Assembly (NCBI GenBank): GCA_022828595.1
Contig: JAKGHH010000002.1
Location: 85,094,076 to 85,158,075, forward strand
Direction of reading: 5' to 3'
Source of the DNA: Nelumbo lutea
Taxonomy: Eukaryota > Streptophyta > Magnoliopsida > Proteales > Nelumbonaceae
Length of the DNA: 64,000 bases
The notes under the pieces were generated by a model that saw nothing but the letters and a program-made list of their open reading frames with translations, searched no databases and was not told where the DNA came from. The translations under genes were made by a program, and so were the position numbers. Below are positions 54,674 through 64,000 of this stretch, piece after piece; the stretch's first letter is position 1; every line of letters starts with the position of its first letter.

Positions 54674-55202
54674 AGGAGATCCCAACACTGAATTTACAGA
54701 ATTTCTTCCTTGAATTTGGGTTAAGTATTAGATACAGAGCTTTTGGATTCATTGATTGCCTAAGCTAGAAGCAAAAAGACGATACATATATGGATAGCTC
54801 CGGAGTATTTATATCATCCAGTAATTTATTGAACGAGTTGCAAATGAAGGGAAGAGAAAAAGGTTTTTCAGAGGTAACTATCACATGGACAGATTCACAT
54901 TAAGGTTCCATGTCAATTGCAATTTGAAAGAACCGAAACCATGGCTATACCTCAACGTGCCTGGCCACATTGTATCTTGAAGTTCAAATAAGATCGCAAA
55001 GGCCTGGTCCCTTGGACAAGTTCTCCAATCATCTTTTCCGCACTCCAGCAAATTGTTGGGTATGTTTGGTATTTCAATGTATAAAATGAGCCGAGTCAAA
55101 ACTCACAGCATGCCAGAGGGGTTTTGCTGCTCTTCCATTACTGGTTTTGAAAAGGGAAGAAACAACGTTGTAATGAAATCCGGTTCACAAAAATTGGAGC
55201 CA
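54674..55202. other. 3' flank and probable 3' UTR of the MED26-like gene
   Basis: Downstream of the stop codon on the minus strand. No other gene seen. The transcript end cannot be placed exactly. Confidence 0.45.
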
Positions 55203-58200
55203 TTAACGCCGTCCATTTGCCCAATGCCGGCTATGGTTACCAGGTCTCACTTGGGGATTCCTATGACCCATTCCCTGCTTAGGGAGATCATGCAACTCCA
55301 TAACCTGTATTGTCCGTTGCTTCTTTGCTGCATAAAGAAGAAAGACACACTACATCATATTCAGTTCTAGATATTTACTACTAAAACACATGGGAATCGT
55401 AGCAGAGAATCCAATGTAAAAGCAGGTAAGGATTTGACAAACCATTCTCAGCTTGTTGGTACCCTTCCTGAAGCTTCCTCTTAGTAGCTTCCAATTTTAC
55501 TCGGACTGAAAGTTCGTCTGAGCACTTTGACTTCTGATGGTTAAAAAAAGGCCAGGATCAGATGGAGGACAAAGAATGAACTGTAGATCTTCAGTCAACT
55601 GTTACTTGCAATACTTACATCTTGTTGACCAGCTGGCAACCTCCTTTGAATTCCAACCAGATCTGGTTTTTGCTGAGACTTTGTTACATTATTGGCTTTG
55701 TGCTCTGATCCAAGTTTTGGATGTCTCCCTGGCCCAGAGTTGGGGGGCAAGGGCTTTGTTTGTTTGATTACTGGTTCTGGTTTGCAGACCTGTTGGTCTT
55801 TATTCTCCCTAGCTAACATGTTTGCCTCATGGAGAGGCTGCTGCTTCCTCTTAGGGATGATATTGTGATCCAGTGATGTCTTTCTTCCATTCTCACAATT
55901 CTTGTCAAGTTCCCCACTGTTTCGAGGATCTACATTAATGTTAACAGACCAAGATAATGAGTTGCCTGGATATTGAATTGAAGAAGAGAAAAGGAAGAAA
56001 ACTTTCTCAAATTTGACTTACTTCCATCATCATCCATGCCATCAAAAAACTTCATGCCGATGCAGTTAAAAAACAAGAGAAGCAAAGTTCGGTTAGTTCA
56101 AAATATAACACATAACTACATCAGTAAGTTTTGATTTTGCTGTTAGAGCAGTTCAAATGAGACTGATTTTAAATTTTTAATTGAATGTCTTCACCCGCCC
56201 AAAAAAGAAAAATTATATTAAATCTAAATAGTGTGAAAAGGACAATTATGTCCCTTACAAAAAGAGAAAATACAAATAGAAGCAAGGAAAAAAAAGAGGA
56301 ATTACAACAAGATAAAATACAAGCAATGTGCAATATAAACTTGGTCCCATACCCCATATCTCTACACCCTCAGTCAAACTGATGCTGGGAAATAAGCATC
56401 AGTTTGTCGCAGAGAAATTAATGGTGAGCACATGGTAAAGAAATCTGCCAGTTGAAGACCGGAAGAGACATGAGGAAGGGTAATATGGCCCACGAGCACA
56501 TGTTAGAGCTCTATTCTTTCATTGAATACCGGGTTGGAGGCAATCTTGATTGCACTGATATTATCAACATAGAGAAGGATGGGAGAATAAGAAGAAAGAC
56601 TAATGTCATTCAGGAGAGCACGGAGCCACACCAATTCACTACAGGCCAAGGACATTGCTCAGTGCTCCAAGAAGAATGCACCACCCCATAGTAAAGCGTC
56701 TAGTGTTAGGGCACCCAGCCCAATCAACATCAACATAGGATTTAAGAAAAGAAGAGGCCATGAGACAGGGTACCCCAAATGTAACAAATAATCCGATGAA
56801 TTGTTGACATAAGAGGCTTCTGCGAGGTAGAGACAAACTGACTGACAATCTGAACTGCATATGAAATGCCTGGTCGAGTCATTGTATGGGACCATTGACC
56901 AAATGCTGGTATGAGGTAGCATCAGCAAGGAGTTCACCATCTCCCTGACCAAAATCTTTCATCTTGAACAAGCAACTTAGAGTTTGTTTCAAGGAAGAAA
57001 TACCATAAACATCATCTCCAGTAATCAAAATATCATCCACATATACCAACAACAGAGTGATGCCACAGGAAGTAGTTTGCAGAACTCTAAGTAAACCTAA
57101 CATCAGTAATGATGGACTTAAATTTTTCAAACCAGGCACTAGGCGCTTATTTGAGGCCATACAAAGACTTTCAACCAACAAACCATCTTAGGTATAACAT
57201 TATACCTAGGAGGTGGCTTTATATAAACTATCTCCTTCAAATCTCCATGCAAGAAGGCATTTTTCACATCCATCTGATAAATAACCCACTTCTTAATAGT
57301 AGAGAATAGAGACAGCCAAAACCATATGCATTGTGGTCATTTTTGCTAACACCCCATATCTCTACAAGCAACGTACAATATAATCATGGTTATATCACTC
57401 CATATCTCTACATTCACAAGTTAAAAATGTGAGTTGTTATAAAACATCTACCTGAGAAAGCTCTATCCCAGTTGTCTGTGTAGCGAAAAAAGCCCCCTCA
57501 TCCAATGGAGGGGATGGGAGACCTTCCTCATCAATAGAAGGCTTCACAGAGTCGGGGGAACCTTCTGCACCCATCAATTCACAAGTAATTCAGCTATTGG
57601 TCGACAATAGACAGTTTAGAGAAAGCATAGAACACTTCTAGAAATTAACATGAGGAATAAATATCTACCTGCAATAGCATTAGCGTACCTTACCCACTCA
57701 TCTACCATAACCTTCCACCCACTGCAATTGACAATAAAGAGTTGAACCGTAAGTGGAACCATTTTAATTAACAAACCATAGGTCTGATGATCCATAGTTG
57801 CTATTATAGAAAAGAATGACAGAATAAGCACCCTAAACAATTTGTCAATATTCAAAAATAAATAAAAAACAAAATCATATATGCCACTAAATTAGCAAAT
57901 AAATGAATGACTGAAAAAAGCAAGAGGCCTTGAGCTCCAAGGAATAAAATTTTGGTTTTAAGTAGGTTCAACTTTCAATCTTCTGTGAATGGAAACTGTT
58001 ACAGAATTGCATTCAAGTTTTGAAATTTTGGCCTAAAAAACAAGAAATGAAATAATATTATTTCTAACAAAATCCCATATCTTTTCCTATTTTCTAACTT
58101 ATTCTTATCCAATACAGATCCACTTCAAATTTCTTCTCATTTCATGATCTATATCTCTAACGATCCTTCTATTTTGCTTTAACCTCTTACATATAAATTT

Positions 58201-60239
58201 CCGAACCATTTCGTTCCGATGATTTTCAAAAACAGAACGGAATTCCTAAAGTTTCCTTGGACTTAAAATCTTCATTTATCACTAAAGGTAAGTTGAAGAT
58301 TTATATCCACAGAATCTTGATACTGAAGTTATAGCATCTATTTAAATGGAATTGGATCATATGTGTATATACAGAGAAGTTGAAGAGTTGGGTGTATCAG
58401 TCTACCAGCAAATTTAGTAGAAACAAGAGGCCTATATGTCAAGAAGGCATAGAATGAGCTGGAAGGCAAGGGCTATTTCTGGAACAAACCAAAGCAATGG
58501 CAATTTTAGGAACAAACCAAACAAATTATCCATATCAATAAATTTGGAAGTATGATGCACTGCAAATTAGGTGTAATCTATAAGATGGTACTCAGGTACT
58601 GCAAGGACAGACATGGGTAACCCACACAAAATTTACACCATAAATTCAAGTGTCTGAAACATGACCCCCCCCCCTTTTGAAGTTTCCAGATAGCATGAAA
58701 TGCATAAATTATGCCTGAATGGATCCTAAATCTACAAACAATACGCAAGTAAAAAACAGAATTAGAACCACTAGCCAGCATCACTAATTTCATACTCAAT
58801 TAGAGTCCGTGCAAGATGGCGAATCTTCTTTGATCCATGTTTACGGACATTGTTTACAGCCCTTCCAATCTCTGTTGCCTGAGTAGATGGATCTCAATGA
58901 GAGAATTGACCAAGTTGACTAAAAGAAAATAGAAAGCTAAGTCTAGCAAAGAAAATTCTAACTTCTCAACGTTCAAGGAATAAGAAAAGAAAGTTCCATC
59001 TTCTCAGACATTCGAATTTCCTTAGACATAATGAACAAGATATCACTAAATTCAATATGAACCTTAAGAGTCTCCACAGAGAGTGCCATCAGTTGAAGCC
59101 TCCTTAATGACTCAAAAATTACCCCTTCAGACTGCAAAACCAGCAACCAGAGAAATCTAATCAGAAATAAAAACTCAGAAAAGCTAAAATTTTAGTCTAT
59201 GAGAAGTTCCAACTCCATGGAGATGCCAAATTCTAACCAAACAACCTATCCCGCAAAAGCAATCAAAGCAGTCCGACCAACAGAGGAAAGCACAGAAAAG
59301 CAACAATTAGTTTTTTTTTTCCTGATCATGAAACTTAGGTTAATTTGATCTTCTAACTGAACTAGAGCAGCCAAATGGTAACCATAGAAGTTAAAATCAA
59401 GTTACTTGGATCCTCCAGCTGCATTGGAACAGCCAAACTGTAATCAGTCTCCCAACAATCAACAATTAGACCAATTCAATCAGAACTGAAAGGTTTGAAA
59501 GAGCTATATGTTATTTAAGTCTTCCAACTAGACTACAAGAACAAATTCTCCAGTCTAGCCAATAGAAAGCAGTAAATATCCCTATAACTGAAAACTCTTC
59601 AAACTCAAGTTAAATTTCAGCAAAAACAATCTGGTCAACAACAATGAGACTCCAGAATAATACTCAGAAAGATGTTCTCTACCAACCCTTTCAAGCTATA
59701 ACCAAGCTGCAATAACAGATAACTAGCTCAGAACAGATTAACAAAGTAACAACAGCAGCAGTAGTGGTGGCAGTGGTTTCAATGAGACAGACCTCATCTT
59801 GACTATTTGAAAGAACATCTTTGATCCTTAGAACCTCCTTAACAATCTGACTCTCCTCTTCAATCTCCTCCGTCAGTGCCTCCGTTTCATCATAGCTGTA
59901 ATTGCTAACTCGGATGGTGTTCATTTGATTGTTATCATTGGAGCTGCTATTAACCTTGCTTTCTTTACCGCTACGACCCACAAAATCACCACCATTCTTA
60001 CAATCTCCATCCCCTTCCTCCTCGGCTGGTACTTGCAACTCCACACGATTACATCCAAAACACCTGGCCATTCGACAGCAGAAGAGCATCTCTGCAATTC
60101 GATCCCTTCTCATTTTGAACTCTTCTGGACAATCTGAAGAAGCGACCGTGATCGCATGCTCAATAACCTCAAAGATATCCGAAGTAGCACCCCGGAAATA
60201 CTTCCTCCAGTAATCAAGGCCGCCGGATTTCGCATCCAT
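55203..60239 (-). CDS. MED26: Mediator subunit 26-like protein (9 exons, intact)
   Basis: Encodes a 439-residue plant MED26, a subunit of the Mediator complex that links transcription factors to RNA polymerase II in the nucleus. Exons on the minus strand: 59793-60239, 59063-59131, 58796-58878, 57669-57721, 57452-57564, 56022-56049, 55619-55929, 55443-55533 and 55203-55327. All introns are GT-AG, phases agree, and the total is 1320 bases. Residues 1-50 (LDYWRKYFRGATSDIFEVIE, RRDRIAEMLFCCRMARCFGC) are the conserved plant N terminus. About 130-215 (EEESQIVKEVLRIKDVL, FESLRRLQLMALSVETLK, HGSKKIRHLARTLI, WKVMVDEW) form the TFIIS N-terminal domain. A conserved EEGLPSPPLDEGAFFATQ lies near 225-245, and the C terminus is MELHDLPKQG...HSRHWANGRR. 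Length and motifs match Arabidopsis MED26 proteins as I remember them; the paralogue (a, b or c) is not settled. Intron 5 holds a copia relic. Confidence 0.93.
56186..57412 (-). mobile_element. Truncated copia relic in intron 5 of the MED26-like gene
   Basis: A minus-strand copia remnant. The 3' LTR is about 56186-56366 (head TGTAGAGATATGGGG) after a polypurine-like ctgaggg. To its right are RNase H (SELVWLRALL, then LYVDNISAIKIASNPVFNER at about 56480-56650) and RT with the catalytic box in LLVYVDDILITGDD at about 57025-57060 and SLYGLK-APSAWFEKF near 57130. At 57367-57412 about 46 bases match the head of the LTR and then pass directly into RT sequence, so gag, protease and integrase are deleted. 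Many stops. No clear target duplication (ttgaa against ttcac). Confidence 0.82.
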
Positions 60240-60883
60240 GATGAAAATCGGCGCCGGGAGTCAGATTCCAACAATACAGACTAACCAGTAAGCGGTCTTT
60301 ATCTTCTTACGACCGAGAGGAAAATGCCCAGAAACAGATGACCGATCTTCGCATGTTTTGATCAAAATAACTAGATATCAGTTACGTTGTCAGCCGTAAT
60401 CGAACGCACTTTTGTCAGAAAAAGAAAAAAAAAAATCAAAGAATAAAAATCACTCAACAAAACGACCCAGAACCAAAAAGCAAAAGCTATCGCGGTTTCA
60501 ATCGAAATTTGAACGGTAATGATCAGAAAACGCAAATGGGTACTCCGACTTCCAACCAAACCGATCTCTATAGCAATCACCAAATCAAGAAACCGCCTCC
60601 CAAACCGCTCCCGGATCAGATTACAGCGTAAAAAGCTCTCGTAATCCGACCCAGAAACGGAAGGCCGAGTTCCTCACGATTCCAATCCAGAAAATTCCAA
60701 ATAGGTATCACTTGTTACCGCTCGCATCAAAACTTGATTCCGGATTTCGATCGGAGAAACCAAAACAGAGAAAGAGACCCACTGAGAATTTAGGCTTCTT
60801 CGGAAGGAGAAAATTTTCTAATTTCAGGCAGGAGGGGATGAGAGAAAATGTAGAAAATCTCTCTATTCCGCTCTAATTCCGGA
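60240..60883 (-). other. 5' leader region of the MED26-like gene
   Basis: Between the start codon (context ttttcatcATGG) and a TATA-like site. Pyrimidine-rich words such as ctctctttc, typical of plant leaders, occur on the minus strand. A leader intron is possible but I could not fix its ends. Confidence 0.45.
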
Positions 60884-60894
60884 AAAATATAATG
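60884..60894 (-). promoter_or_regulatory. Possible TATA box of the MED26-like gene
   Basis: On the minus strand attatatttttcc lies about 650 bases before the ATG, followed by a CT-rich stretch (ctctcatcccctcctgcc) suitable for a transcription start. Candidate only. Confidence 0.35.
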
Positions 60895-62546
60895 AAATTG
60901 CTGGGACTTGAAAACGACGCGAATTTTTGTAGAGACGAAAGAGATAAAAGCGGGCTCGTGAAAATCTCTCTTAATATTTCCTTTCGAAGTTTCGATCGTC
61001 GCGTCTTTTGACTTGTCCCTAGTTCATGCCCTGATGCCCATGGCCATGGGTCCTGTTGAGGCACAAACACTTGGATTTGGGTTTCGATGATCCGAGACTC
61101 AGAAACCAGATCAAACCGGCTTTGTTTCTGCCTTTCTGGTTAAGAACTTAAGATTTTATTTGTTTCATTGAGTGTCTCTGATTATAATTAATAATTTAAG
61201 ATTTGAGTAATTAATTAAGATTTTAGAGGAATTAAATGTGTTTAATTCCTCAGCCACATTTGAAACCCATTTTTTCAGAAAATGCATGATGTTTGTTACT
61301 TTGGTTAGTCATTTTTCTGAAAAATATTTTCTTAAACCCCATTTTAGAAATTAGAAAATGTGTGATATGAGAAAATGTTTTTTTATCATTTTTCCCTTTT
61401 TTCTAATAGCAATAGCTGTTGATATGGCATTGAAAAATGCTTATGTGGCAACAATAAAAAAAATAAAAAAAATCCAAAAAATGTTTTTTGAGAAAACAAC
61501 ATGCCTATATAGCATCTCTTTTTCTGAAAGATGCCTCTCAAGAAACTATATTAATTCCAAACACAAGGATTAAAGTATCTTTATTGAGTATTGTATTGGA
61601 CCATTCGGATACGGATACGGATATGAATACGCTTTGGAAATACATGGATACAGAGATACACCAAAAATGCATATAAATTCCATTAATATATTAATAACAT
61701 TATATTTAAGATTAATATAGCTATAATTAATTATAAATATATAGAAAATGTATATTCTAAAAATATATGTGAAGAAATATACTACATTTAATACATTGGG
61801 ATGCATAGAAAGCATAAAATTTTATTAATAATACATCAATCAAGAATACTATAACATATAATATATAATTTTTTACAAATTAATACATGCATAAAGCTAT
61901 TATTATGTTATTTCTGCTAAATTTCAAGGCACAAAACATATGCAACTATTGTACATGAATTATTATATTGAGTATTTTTTATTTTTTTATTTTTAATTTT
62001 TAATATTAACCAAAAGTCAACAAAGAATTAATTCTCAAATGTTTACTTAACAATATTGTTTTTGTAAACAATAAACATGTTATTATAAAATGTAATTAAA
62101 ATATTTTTGCTGTTTAATTAGAGTTACATGAGTTTTTGCCTAGTTGGGGCAAAAATATTTTTACTATTCCCACCTTGTCCTTGTCCCATCCCCATTTAAG
62201 ATCGGGGAAAACTTACCCCATTCGGGGTGAAGTGGAGCAAGACCCCAATTTTACGGGGAAAATCACCATCCCTACAATTATAATTAATAAAAAATATAAT
62301 GCTAATAGATCAATGAATGAGATACTTAATCACTTAATAATTTGGTAGAAATTAATATATTATCTAAACTAACATAACTAATTATTTTTAAGTTAATTAA
62401 AATATTAAATATTATACACTAAATTAATATAAAGTTTAATTAACCAAGTCTAAGTACATAAAATCTAACTATAATTTGGAAATAATAAATCAAATTAAGT
62501 TAATGTGTTATATTAAATTAACATATCTTATATATATATGTTAATA
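60895..62546. other. AT-rich intergenic sequence
   Basis: No gene. 61604-61625 has short ggatac repeats. 62140-62270 has repeated cccc/gggg words (cccatccccattt, attcggggtgaa), reminiscent of dispersed plant repeats. Confidence 0.45.
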
Positions 62547-62570
62547 CGAAAGGGGTGGTCTCCCCTTTCG
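62547..62570. repeat. Perfect 9-bp hairpin in AT-rich DNA
   Basis: cgaaagggg, six bases, cccctttcg. It is the only GC-rich block in several hundred bases. There is no T-run after it that would suggest a terminator, and its class is unknown. Confidence 0.6.
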
Positions 62571-62995
62571 CCAAATGGAATACTATAATCTATTTATTTT
62601 AACCCGATTTTAATAATTACTGATTATTACAGTAATTTAATAAATATATAATTAGTGAGTATAATTAATAATTACTGTTATTATAAATATTGTTAATAAA
62701 TAGATATTTACTTTAATTTTACTTTAAATTAAAATTATAAATACTGTTAATTTAATTTAATTTTGGTAATTATTAATTTAATAAATATTGTTAATAAACC
62801 CTATTCATAAATTTAATAATTATTTTATATTAAAAATAACTAAATAATATTATTAAAGCTATCATTACTGATTATTTAATAAAATATTATAATTACTTAC
62901 TATTATTGATAAATGTTGTTAATAATTAAATATTTAATAAATAATGTTAAAAAAAAATCAGCAAAAATAATGTTTGTCTTTTTGCTTATTGAATT
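62571..62995. other. AT-rich sequence
   Basis: Low-complexity aata/ttaat words. Nothing recognised. Confidence 0.4.
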
Positions 62996-63385
62996 TCTTT
63001 GGTTTAAATTTTTGGGTTTTGTGCTTTGAAGATTGTTACACAATGTTAGTTAAAAATGTTATTTGCATTTAGCTTAATGAATTGCTTCAAGGTTCTAAAT
63101 ATTGGCATTGGGTAATATACCCTATGTCGGTGCTTTTTTTGTTTTACTTTTTTTTTTTTCAAAATCGGTTCAGAGGGGCTGGTTTAAGGCTTGGCTACCC
63201 TTTGAACCAATGGCTGACCTGATACAACCCCTATAGGGGCATATCAGGAAGCCACCGACATGATATATATTGGCCAATACAAGTCGATATGTGTAGATAC
63301 TTTGAACCTTGCTTTGGTTTACATTTATAGATTTTGTGCTTTGAAGATTGTTACATATTATAAGTTAAAAATATTGCTATTTGAT
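62996..63385. repeat. Imperfect direct repeat flanking a MITE-like insert
   Basis: About 75 bases at 62996-63070 (tttggtttaaatttttgggt... ttgtgctttgaagattgtta) recur at 63312-63385. The 224-base insert between them (63088-63311) begins caaggttctaaatatt and ends with the inverted match gatactttgaaccttg, and ctt flanks both sides. Confidence 0.6.
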
Positions 63386-63399
63386 TTTTTTTTTTAAAT

Positions 63400-64000
63400 T
63401 TGATAACTGTTATACCTAAAATTGTCAAATAATTATAAAAATTATCAAATAAAAATTTAAAAAATTACCATTATTAGACATAAATTACCAATATTTACTA
63501 AAAATAAATCAAAAGATATTATCACAAATTAGTAGACTTTAGGATGATAATTACTTGAAATTATCAAATAATATAATCCTAAATACATTAAAATAATTTG
63601 TGAAAATTTATCATAAATTAGTAGAAATTTCTAAAAATAGCTACTAAAATCCATAAAATTGATAAATTACTATAATTAAACTATCATATAATAAATATAA
63701 CATTAGTATATATTTACCAAGAAATTGGTATATGATAGAAATTACCAGAAATTAGTAGAAATTATATAATAGAACTAATTTCCACTAATTGACCAATAAG
63801 CTATCATATAATAAGTATAAAAAATAAGTATATATTGACCAAGAATTCTCATAAATTAGTATAATAGAAATTACCAGAAATTAGTACAACTTAGCCAAAA
63901 AGAATCACTAATTTCCATAAAATATTATATTTACCATGAAATATCATAAATTATTATATAATAGAAATTACCAAAAATTAGAAGAACTTAGGGAAAAACA
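63400..64000. repeat. AT-rich tandem repeat, about 120-bp period
   Basis: ctatcatataata(a/g)at/gtata recurs at 63681 and 63801, exactly 120 bases apart. Both are followed by ttgaccaag/ttaccaag and by tagaaattaccagaaattagta. A third shorter copy follows at about 63930 (taccatgaaatatcataaatta). The array continues to the window edge. Confidence 0.65.

Noticed and set aside
58664..58673. Run of C in intron 3 of the MED26-like gene
   Set aside because: A homopolymer without other features; possibly a sequencing artefact, no effect on coding.

Overview
This window is a transposon-rich stretch of a flowering-plant nuclear genome, probably a eudicot; I cannot name the species. The reasons are five Ty1/copia elements with the plant primer-binding motif tggtatcagagc, a Tat-like Ty3/gypsy element, hAT and MITE remnants, and one host gene with nine exons that encodes a plant-type Mediator subunit 26. 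No RNA gene or CRISPR array is visible.

Layout. 1-16795 is a minus-strand copia element (A) whose 3' LTR runs off the left edge. Two plus-strand copia elements sit inside it: C (2518-8396, in the integrase region) and B (8915-14546, in the protease region). Both are bounded by exact 5-bp target duplications, and A's reading frame resumes across each insertion. 16796-19228 is AT-rich sequence with one possible LINE RNase H tail. 19229-30862 is a minus-strand copia element (D, same family as C) with a plus-strand copia element (E, 22667-28468) inside it. 30863-43001 holds three MITE-like elements, an internally duplicated segment, a decayed hAT transposase, minisatellites and a decayed Myb/SANT-like gene. 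43002-53750 is the gypsy element (G) with an exact aatat target duplication, a second RNase H domain, and an antisense gene between pol and the 3' LTR. 55203-60239 is the host MED26-like gene on the minus strand, with a copia relic in intron 5. From about 61100 to the right end the sequence is AT-rich intergenic DNA with repeats.

How it works together. Each LTR element carries, or once carried, gag, protease, integrase, reverse transcriptase and RNase H between LTRs that supply promoter and polyadenylation signals. All are broken by stops and frameshifts, so none looks autonomous. In G nearly all premature stops are TAG or TGA where CAG or CGA is expected, which fits decay of methylated cytosines. 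The MED26-like gene is the only convincingly intact gene: all eight introns have GT-AG ends, the exon phases agree, and the coding sequence sums to 1320 bases (439 residues plus stop).

Most notable: the antisense gene of G, which has its own TATA-like box and two probable introns; the nesting of E in D, which contradicts their LTR divergences (about 7 percent for the younger insertion against 4 percent for its host); and the methylation-type stop pattern in G. I did not find a clearly new biological system. All divergence figures are hand counts from the sequence.
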